Below, in pieces: positions 58,318 to 64,000 of a stretch of 64,000 nt of DNA. The stretch comes from an uncultured Oscillospiraceae bacterium. Lineage in GTDB: Bacteria; Bacillota; Clostridia; Oscillospirales; Oscillospiraceae. The notes below the pieces were generated by a model. It made no database searches, was not told the origin of the DNA, and saw only the letters and a list, made by a program, of their open reading frames with translations. The stretch is from NCBI GenBank assembly GCA_934589525.1, contig CAKTOB010000002.1, positions 62,001-126,000 on the forward strand. Reading direction: 5' to 3'. Both the position numbers and the translations under genes were made by a program. The number at the start of each line of letters is the position of its first letter. The stretch's first letter is position 1.

Positions 58318-59592
58318 TTAATCCAGGAAGCCTTTGTAGTGCCGCATGAGCATCTGCGCCTCCAGCGCCTTCACGGTCTCCAGGGCAACGCCCACGACGA
58401 TGATGACGGAGGTGCCGCCGATGGCCAGGTTCCGGACACCATTCATCAGGTTACCGGCCACGATGGGCAGCAGGGCGACGATGCCGAGGTACACAGCACC
58501 AAAGACAACGATCTTGTTAATGACCTTCTGGATGAAGTCGGCGGTCGGTCTGCCGGGACGGAAGCCCGGGATGAATCCACCGTTCTTCTTCAGGTTGTTG
58601 GCGATCTCCACGGGATCGTACTGGATGGTGGAGTAGAACCAGCTGAAGAAGAAAATCATCAGGAAGTAGATCACCGCATAGGTCCAGCTGTTGGAGCTCC
58701 ATACGTGCTCATACCACCAGCCGGAGGTGTGACCGGTAAAGGCACAGATCGTGGCAGGCAGGGAGCAGATGGACTGGGCGAAGATGATGGGCATCACACC
58801 GGACATGCTCACCTTGATGGGCAGGTTGGTGTTCTGGCCGCCGTAGACCTTCCGGCCCACGACCCGCTTGGCATACTGGATAGGGATCCGGCGCTCGGCA
58901 TCGTTGATGAAGATGATGAACAGGATCAGAGCGATCATGCCCAAGAGCACCACGATGGTCTGCCACCAGGCCATGGAGAACAGAGTGCCCACCATGCCGG
59001 GGATGCCGGAGATGATATTGGCAAACAGGATCATGGAGATGCCGTTGCCGATACCGAACTCGGTGATCTGCTCACCCAGCCACATAACGAAGGCAGAGCC
59101 TGCGGTGAAGGTCAGAACGATGACCATGGCCGGCAGGAAGCCCTGCTGGGTGACGATGGAGAAGCCGGAAGCGGTGTAGTTGACGAGCATCTGGTAGTAA
59201 GCCCAGCCCATCAGCAGGCCCAGACCAACGGTGGTATACCGGGTGATCCGGGCGATCTTCTTCTGGCCTTCCTCGCCCTCTTCCTTTGCCATCCGCTCCA
59301 GGGCGGGAATGGCAATGGTGAGCAGCTGGATGATGATGGATGCGTTGATGTAGGGCTGAATGCTCAACGCAAAGATCGTGGCTCGGCTGAAAGCGGAGCC
59401 GGACATGGCGTTGTACAGGCCCAGGATCGTGGAAGACAGAACACTGTCAAAGTAGTTGGTAAGTGTAGCAGTGTCGATATACGGGACGGGAATCACGTTA
59501 CCGGCCCGGTAGATCAGCAGAATGAACAGTGTGAAGATGATCTTCTTGCGAAGTTCAGGGATCTTCCATGCATTCTTAAGCGTCTCTAACAC
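58318..59592 (-). CDS. secY: Preprotein translocase channel SecY
   Basis: 424 aa with ten membrane helices. Seen: 'IIFTLFILLIYRAGNVIPVPYI', 'NASIIIQLLTIAIPALERMAKEEGEEGQKKI' (plug and cytoplasmic loop) and 'FYSTIQYDPVEIANNLKKNGGFIPGFRPGRPTADFI' (C5 loop that docks SecA). It exports the lipoproteins and surface proteins seen elsewhere in the window. Directly follows rplO. Confidence 0.98.
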   Translation of the reverse strand: MLETLKNAWKIPELRKKIIFTLFILLIYRAGNVIPVPYIDTATLTNYFDSVLSSTILGLYNAMSGSAFSRATIFALSIQPYINASIIIQLLTIAIPALERMAKEEGEEGQKKIARITRYTTVGLGLLMGWAYYQMLVNYTASGFSIVTQQGFLPAMVIVLTFTAGSAFVMWLGEQITEFGIGNGISMILFANIISGIPGMVGTLFSMAWWQTIVVLLGMIALILFIIFINDAERRIPIQYAKRVVGRKVYGGQNTNLPIKVSMSGVMPIIFAQSICSLPATICAFTGHTSGWWYEHVWSSNSWTYAVIYFLMIFFFSWFYSTIQYDPVEIANNLKKNGGFIPGFRPGRPTADFIQKVINKIVVFGAVYLGIVALLPIVAGNLMNGVRNLAIGGTSVIIVVGVALETVKALEAQMLMRHYKGFLD

Positions 59593-60033
59593 TTACACCA
59601 CCTCGGCCTTTCCGCCCGCCTGCTCGATCTTTTCCTTAGCAGACTCAGAGAAAGCCGAAGCCTTAACGGTAAGCTTCTTGGTCAGTTCGCCGCCGGCCAG
59701 AACCTTCAGGCCGTAGGGGCACTCACCCAGGATACCGGCAGCCTGCAGGGCAGCCACATCCACAACGGCACCGTCTTCAAAACCGTTCATCAGGCCCACA
59801 TTGACGGAGGTCAGGGGCTTGGCGAAGATGTTGTTAAAGCCGCGCTTGGGGATACGGCGGGACAGAGGCATCTGGCCGCCTTCGAAACCGACGCGGACCT
59901 TGCCACCGGAACGGGCCTTCTGGCCCTTGTGGCCACGACCACCGGTCTTACCGTTGCCGGAAGCGATGCCGCGGCCCTTGCGCTTGCCCACAAAAGTGGA
60001 ACCTGCGACAGGAGAGAGTTCATGGAGCTTCAT
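59593..60033 (-). CDS. rplO: Ribosomal protein L15
   Basis: 146 aa. Seen: '[43 protein letters not shown]' and '[21 protein letters not shown]', the long basic extension followed by the globular part. Stop codon is adjacent to the secY start. Confidence 0.98.
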   Translation of the reverse strand: MKLHELSPVAGSTFVGKRKGRGIASGNGKTGGRGHKGQKARSGGKVRVGFEGGQMPLSRRIPKRGFNNIFAKPLTSVNVGLMNGFEDGAVVDVAALQAAGILGECPYGLKVLAGGELTKKLTVKASAFSESAKEKIEQAGGKAEVV

Positions 60034-60047
60034 ATCTGTTCTCCTCC

Positions 60048-60230
60048 TTATTCAACTTCGGTAACCTGCAGCAGGTAGCCGATCTTGGCGATCTTGCCGC
60101 GGGTCTGGGTGTTGTCCGGCTGGATGGTGGTCTGGCCGATCTTGCGAAGGCCCAGGCTCTCAGCGGTAGCGATGTGCTTTTCCAGACGGCCGTTCAGGCT
60201 CTTAACAAGCGTAATTTTCAGGTTTGCCAT
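60048..60230 (-). CDS. rpmD: Ribosomal protein L30
   Basis: 60 aa. Seen: '[57 protein letters not shown]', the whole ferredoxin-like fold. Between rpsE and rplO. Confidence 0.98.
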   Translation of the reverse strand: MANLKITLVKSLNGRLEKHIATAESLGLRKIGQTTIQPDNTQTRGKIAKIGYLLQVTEVE

Positions 60231-60244
60231 GTTAATTGCCCTCC

Positions 60245-60754
60245 TTAACCAACGATTTCTTCCACGCTCTTGCCACGGATCGCAGCAACCTGCTCAGGAG
60301 AACGCAGACTCGTCAGGCCAGCCATAGTAGCCTTGACCACGTTCTGAGGGTTGTTGGAGCGCAGGCACTTTGCGCAGATATTCTTGATGCCGACAGCCTC
60401 CATAACGGCACGGACAGCGCCGCCGGCGATAACGCCGGTGCCCTCGGGGGCGGGCTTCAGCAGAACGGTGCCGGCACCGAAGATGCCGATCACATCGTGG
60501 GGAATGGTGTCACCGGCCAGAGAGACCTTGACCATGTTCTTCTTGGCATCGGCGATGCCCTTCAGAATGGCCTCGGAAACTTCAGCGGCCTTGCCCAGAC
60601 CGTAACCCACGGTACCCTTGCCGTCACCGACGACCACCAGAGCGGAGAACTTCATGACACGGCCGCCCTTTACGGTCTTGCTGACACGGTTCAGGTAAAC
60701 GACCTTCTCAATGAGCTCGGGAGCTTCATTGTTCGGAGTCTTATTGTAAGCCAT
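60245..60754 (-). CDS. rpsE: Ribosomal protein S5
   Basis: 169 aa. Seen: '[46 protein letters not shown]' (dsRBD-like half and loop for decoding fidelity) and '[35 protein letters not shown]'. Normal length. Confidence 0.98.
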   Translation of the reverse strand: MAYNKTPNNEAPELIEKVVYLNRVSKTVKGGRVMKFSALVVVGDGKGTVGYGLGKAAEVSEAILKGIADAKKNMVKVSLAGDTIPHDVIGIFGAGTVLLKPAPEGTGVIAGGAVRAVMEAVGIKNICAKCLRSNNPQNVVKATMAGLTSLRSPEQVAAIRGKSVEEIVG

Positions 60755-60772
60755 TTGATTTCCTCCTCTTCC

Positions 60773-61132
60773 TTAGAACTCGAGACCGCCCTCGCGAGCA
60801 CCCTCAGCCAGAGCAGCAACACGGCCATGGAAAATATAGCCGCCGCGGTCGAACACGACCACATTGATGCCCTTTGCCTTGGCACGCTCTGCCAGGACAG
60901 CGCCCACCTTCTTGGCACCTTCGCAGTTGCCGGTGAGACCCTCAAATTCCTTCTCCAGCGTATTGGCGGAAGCCAGAGTAACGCCGTTCACGTCGTCGAT
61001 GATCTGGGCGTAGATGTTCGCGTTGGAACGGAACACGTTCAGACGGGGACGCTCGGGAGTGCCGGAGATTTTGCCACGAACACGGACATGCCGCTTCAGG
61101 CGCATTGCATTCTTATCAATTTTGCTGACCAT
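60773..61132 (-). CDS. rplR: Ribosomal protein L18
   Basis: 119 aa. Seen: '[46 protein letters not shown]' and '[26 protein letters not shown]'. Binds 5S rRNA with L5. Confidence 0.98.
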   Translation of the reverse strand: MVSKIDKNAMRLKRHVRVRGKISGTPERPRLNVFRSNANIYAQIIDDVNGVTLASANTLEKEFEGLTGNCEGAKKVGAVLAERAKAKGINVVVFDRGGYIFHGRVAALAEGAREGGLEF

Positions 61133-61147
61133 TTCGGCACACCTCCA

Positions 61148-61693
61148 TTACTTCTTACCACCGGTCTTACCAACCTTGCGGCGGATGACTTCGGTGGAGT
61201 ACTTGATACCCTTGCCCTTGTAGGGTTCGGGGGGACGCTTGCTGCGGACCTCGGCAGCGAACTGGCCGACGACCTGCTTGTCAATGCCCTTGATGATGAT
61301 CTTGTTGGGGGTGGGAACTTCGATGGTGATACCGGGGATCTCGTCCACGAACACTTCGTGGGAGAAGCCCAGACGCATGACCAGCTGGGTGCCCTTCTTC
61401 TCGCAGCGGAAGCCAACGCCGTTGACCTCCAGCTCCTTGCTGAAGCCCTTCTCAACACCCTCGACCATGTTGTGCAGCAGGGTCCGGGTCAGGCCGTGCA
61501 GGCTCTTGTGCAGGTGCTCCTCATCGGGACGGTTTACAGTCAGCTCATTGCCCTCGACCTTCAGGATCATGTCGGGATGGAAGGTGTAGCTCAGAGTGCC
61601 CTTGGGGCCCTTCACGGTAACGGCATTGCCCTCGGCGATGTCAACCGTGACGTTTGCCGGAATGATAACCGGCTTTCTACCAATTCTAGACAT
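61148..61693 (-). CDS. rplF: Ribosomal protein L6
   Basis: 181 aa. Seen: '[38 protein letters not shown]' and the C-terminal '[32 protein letters not shown]' that touches the sarcin-ricin loop. ATG 61693 is chosen; the frame up to 61738 runs into rpsH. Confidence 0.98.
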   Translation of the reverse strand: MSRIGRKPVIIPANVTVDIAEGNAVTVKGPKGTLSYTFHPDMILKVEGNELTVNRPDEEHLHKSLHGLTRTLLHNMVEGVEKGFSKELEVNGVGFRCEKKGTQLVMRLGFSHEVFVDEIPGITIEVPTPNKIIIKGIDKQVVGQFAAEVRSKRPPEPYKGKGIKYSTEVIRRKVGKTGGKK

Positions 61694-61706
61694 TTCTGAA
61701 TCCTCC

Positions 61707-62105
61707 TTACCAGACGAAAGCCAGGACTTCGCCACCAATGTGGTTCTCGCGAGCCTTCTTGTCGGTCATAACGCCCTTGGAAGTGGAAACGATCGCGATA
61801 CCCAGGCCCTTGAGAACCTTGGGCAGCTCCTCGGCGCCGGCATACACTCTCAGGCCGGGCTTGGAAACGCGGCGCAGACCGGTGATGGCCTGCTGCTTCT
61901 TGGCCAGGTACTTGAGGGTGATGTGGATCACGCCCTGGTTGCCGTTGTCAACCACAGTATAGGACTTGATGTAGCCCTCGTCCAGCAGAATCTGGGCAAT
62001 AGCCTTCTTCAGGTTGGAAGCGGGGACATCCACGGTTTCGTGCTTTGCAGAATTCGCATTCCGGATACGGGTCAGCATATCTGCTACGGGATCGGTGATT
62101 TGCAT
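61707..62105 (-). CDS. rpsH: Ribosomal protein S8
   Basis: 132 aa. Seen: '[46 protein letters not shown]' and '[31 protein letters not shown]'. A primary 16S binder and in E. coli the spc-operon repressor. It is preceded by an unusually long 142-bp spacer with a strong hairpin. Confidence 0.98.
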   Translation of the reverse strand: MQITDPVADMLTRIRNANSAKHETVDVPASNLKKAIAQILLDEGYIKSYTVVDNGNQGVIHITLKYLAKKQQAITGLRRVSKPGLRVYAGAEELPKVLKGLGIAIVSTSKGVMTDKKARENHIGGEVLAFVW

Positions 62106-62161
62106 GTTTATATCCTCCTTTAAGAAGTTACGGGCTTAACCCGTTGAAGGCCCGGGGGTAT

Positions 62162-62202
62162 CCGGGGAATGCGACGCTCAGAAGAGCGTCCATCTTCCCG
62201 GG
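62162..62202 (-). promoter_or_regulatory. Structured spacer between rpsN and rpsH
   Basis: Within the only gap longer than 100 bp in this part of the operon lies an extended stem CCGGGAA-GATG-GACGCTC-TTCT-GAGCGTC-GCA-TTCCCCGG, with an internal loop. A smaller stem GGGTTAAGCCC follows before the rpsH ribosome-binding site. No T-tract. It may be a processing signal or the S8 target. Confidence 0.5.
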
Positions 62203-62247
62203 ACTTCCCAAACCTTTTTCACATTTGATTCGACCTAAGCGAGCAGA

Positions 62248-62433
62248 TTACCAGCTGGCCTTGCGGACACCGGGGATCTGGCCCTTGTAGGCCAGCTCAC
62301 GGAAGCAGATACGGCAAACACCGTAATCCCGCAGGTAAGCGTGGGGTCTGCCGCAGATCTTGCAGCGATTGTAGCGGCGGCTGGAGAACTTGGGCTCAGC
62401 CTGCTGCTTCAGGATCATAGACTTCTTTGCCAT
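62248..62433 (-). CDS. rpsN: Ribosomal protein S14, zinc type (type Z)
   Basis: 61 aa. Seen: '[38 protein letters not shown]' with CxxC...CxxC zinc ligands. The short type Z form is typical of Firmicutes. Confidence 0.98.
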   Translation of the reverse strand: MAKKSMILKQQAEPKFSSRRYNRCKICGRPHAYLRDYGVCRICFRELAYKGQIPGVRKASW

Positions 62434-62449
62434 TTCGGTATCCTCCTAA

Positions 62450-62992
62450 TCAAGCGGTGAAGGGAGCACCCAGGAGGTTCAGCAGCTCCTTGGCTTCCTC
62501 GTCGGTGGTAGCAGTGGTGCAGATGCAGATATCCATACCACGGATCTTGTCCACCTTGTCGTACTCGATCTCAGGGAAGATCAGCTGCTCTTTCAGACCG
62601 AAGGCGTAGTTGCCCCGACCGTCGAAGGAGTTGGGGTTGATGCCGCGGAAGTCACGGACACGAGGCAGGGCCACATTGAACAGACGGTCCAGGAACTCGT
62701 ACATCTTGTCGCCGCGGAGGGTGACCTTTACGCCGACGGTTTCACCTTCACGGACCTTGAAGTTTGCAACGCTCTTACGGGCCTTGCAGGTAACAGGCTT
62801 CTGGCCGGTGATGGTGGCGATATCCTTGCAGATGGCCTCAATTTCCTTGGCATTGTTCTTGCTCTCGCCGCAGCCGACGTTCACAATCACCTTGTCCAGC
62901 TTGGGGATCTGCATAACGCTCTTGTAGCCGAACTTCTTGTTCAGAGCAGGAGCGATCTCAGCAACATAGGTATCTTTCATTCTGTTAGCCAT
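62450..62992 (-). CDS. rplE: Ribosomal protein L5
   Basis: 180 aa. Seen: '[35 protein letters not shown]', '[36 protein letters not shown]' and '[40 protein letters not shown]'. Binds 5S rRNA and the P-site tRNA. 16 bp before rpsN. Confidence 0.98.
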   Translation of the reverse strand: MANRMKDTYVAEIAPALNKKFGYKSVMQIPKLDKVIVNVGCGESKNNAKEIEAICKDIATITGQKPVTCKARKSVANFKVREGETVGVKVTLRGDKMYEFLDRLFNVALPRVRDFRGINPNSFDGRGNYAFGLKEQLIFPEIEYDKVDKIRGMDICICTTATTDEEAKELLNLLGAPFTA

Positions 62993-63009
62993 TATAGATT
63001 ACTCCTTTC

Positions 63010-63315
63010 TTAGATTTCGGCGCCGCACTTGCGGCAGATGCGGACCTTCTTGTCACCGTCCATCTTGTAGCCTACCCGGACGCCCTTGCCGCACTTGTCG
63101 CAGTACAGGGCAACCTTGCAGGTACGGATGGGGGTCTCCTTCTTGACGATGCCACCGGTCTCGCCCTGACGGCGGGGCTTGGTGTGGCAGGTCGCAACGT
63201 TGACCTTCTCTACAATGACCTTGTTCTCGCTGGGCATGGCCACCAGGACCTTGCCCTTAACGCCCTTGTCCTTGCCGGACAGGACGATAACGGTATCGTT
63301 CTTTTTAATGTTCAT
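63010..63315 (-). CDS. rplX: Ribosomal protein L24 with C-terminal Cys pairs
   Basis: 101 aa. Seen: KOW motif 'KKNDTVIVLSGKDKGVKGKVLVAMPSENKVIVEKVNV' and a tail with 'YCDKCGKGVRVGYKMDGDKKVRICRKCGAEI', i.e. two CxxC pairs that probably bind zinc. Assembly initiator of the 50S subunit. Confidence 0.98.
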   Translation of the reverse strand: MNIKKNDTVIVLSGKDKGVKGKVLVAMPSENKVIVEKVNVATCHTKPRRQGETGGIVKKETPIRTCKVALYCDKCGKGVRVGYKMDGDKKVRICRKCGAEI

Positions 63316-63330
63316 TCTTCGGTTCCCCCA

Positions 63331-63699
63331 TTAGATGACTTCGGGCGCCAGGGAGAGGATCTTCATGAAGTCTCTCTCACGCAGCTCACGGGCCACCGGT
63401 CCAAAGATACGAGTGCCGCGGGGATTCTTGTCGTCCTTGATGATGACGGCGGCGTTCTCGTCGAAACGAACATAGCTGCCATCCTCACGGCGGACACCCC
63501 GCTTGGTGCGGACGATGACGGCCTTAACGACCTCGCCCTTCTTCACAGTACCGCCGGGAGCAGCCTTACGGACGGAAGCAACGATGATGTCACCGATGTT
63601 GCCGGTCTTGCGCTTGGAGCCGCCCAGAACGCGAATGCAGTGAATTTCCTTAGCGCCGGTGTTGTCGGCAACCTTCAGGTAGCTTTCCTGTTGAATCAT
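63331..63699 (-). CDS. rplN: Ribosomal protein L14
   Basis: 122 aa. Seen: '[108 protein letters not shown]', complete and highly conserved. Intersubunit bridge protein. Confidence 0.98.
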   Translation of the reverse strand: MIQQESYLKVADNTGAKEIHCIRVLGGSKRKTGNIGDIIVASVRKAAPGGTVKKGEVVKAVIVRTKRGVRREDGSYVRFDENAAVIIKDDKNPRGTRIFGPVARELRERDFMKILSLAPEVI

Positions 63700-63714
63700 T
63701 CTCTGCCGACCTCC

Positions 63715-63978
63715 TTACTTAGCCTTTTCGATAATTCTGACCAGTCTCCATCTCTTGTCCTTGGACAGGGGACGGGTCTCCATGACCTCAACGGTATCGC
63801 CGATGCCGCACTCGTTGTTCTCGTCGTGGGCCTTCAGCTTGTAAGTCCGCTTCATGGTCTTCTTGTACAGAGGATGCTGCACGCTGTCCTCGATCGCAAC
63901 CACAATGGTCTTGTCCATCTTGTCGGAGACAACCTGACCGATTCTGGTTTTGCGGAAAGCTCTGGTATTTTCAGTCAT
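63715..63978 (-). CDS. rpsQ: Ribosomal protein S17
   Basis: 87 aa. Seen: '[78 protein letters not shown]'. Most upstream complete gene of the operon in this window. A TGA at 63995-63993 upstream is probably the stop of rpmC, the rest of which lies outside. Confidence 0.98.
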   Translation of the reverse strand: MTENTRAFRKTRIGQVVSDKMDKTIVVAIEDSVQHPLYKKTMKRTYKLKAHDENNECGIGDTVEVMETRPLSKDKRWRLVRIIEKAK

Positions 63979-64000
63979 ACTTGTTTCCCTCCTCAGATGT

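Overview
The window looks like a chromosome segment of a fairly GC-rich, low-oxygen Gram-positive bacterium of class Clostridia, most likely an Oscillospirales-type gut commensal. This is inferred from the gene set, not from a marker search. The evidence is: a Firmicutes-style spc/alpha ribosomal operon with a zinc-type S14 and a KOW-protein gene between map and infA; a CIRCE box in front of clpB; SdpR/SdpI, AgrB/AgrD and ECF/anti-sigma modules; an oxygen-sensitive radical-SAM sulfatase-maturating enzyme; FeoA/FeoB iron uptake; and no outer-membrane genes. Almost everything is on the minus strand. Only vanZ, clpB and the agr-type sensor/regulator pair run forward.

Layout. 1-565: mosaic intergenic repeats. 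570-14149: a coherent sulfate-ester/organosulfur module. In transcription order it holds a 93-aa protein and anSME; an SsuABC/TauABC-type importer (lipoprotein, two permeases, two ATPases); sulfatase, Cache-type histidine kinase, AraC-type response regulator, second sulfatase; and two half-size ChrA transporters. Both sulfatases are Cys-type and lack signal peptides, so anSME would mature them in the cytoplasm. 15112-23476: a giant repetitive surface protein (beta-helix plus MBG-type repeats), split by one apparent frameshift and coupled to a lipoprotein. 24509-34362: LytTR-PAS regulator, lysS with an extra tRNA-binding domain, greA, an sdpR-sdpI pair, a deformylase-like gene, vanZ, a YhaN/YhaO-type ATPase-nuclease pair and ymdB. 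35224-38324: a feoA-feoA-feoB-Cys-rich peptide operon behind a promoter with tandem TTAGC-N4-GCTAA palindromes. 38555-41516: a candidate structured RNA, then CIRCE-controlled clpB.

41607-46489 is clearly more AT-rich and is bracketed by two near-identical terminator hairpins. It holds a complete agr-type quorum-sensing locus: AgrB, an AgrD propeptide too short for ordinary ORF calling, a hidden 59-aa ORF and two exported proteins on one strand, and an AgrA-like regulator with an AgrC-like kinase diverging on the other. This is the best candidate for an undescribed system in the window.

46600-51645: HD-domain protein, polysaccharide flippase, acyltransferase, and an ECF sigma/anti-sigma pair. 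51785-53360: two tRNA-Thr(GGU) genes, a partial duplication of their 3' end with its terminator, and more mosaic repeats. 53406-63978: the distal spc operon and alpha operon (rpsQ to rplQ, with secY, adk, map, infA, rpoA).

Five repeat clusters of roughly 0.6-1 kb (1-565, 14242-15060, 23580-24508, 34440-35160, 52430-53360) are built from the same shuffled hairpin modules. The short ORFs read through them are not genes.
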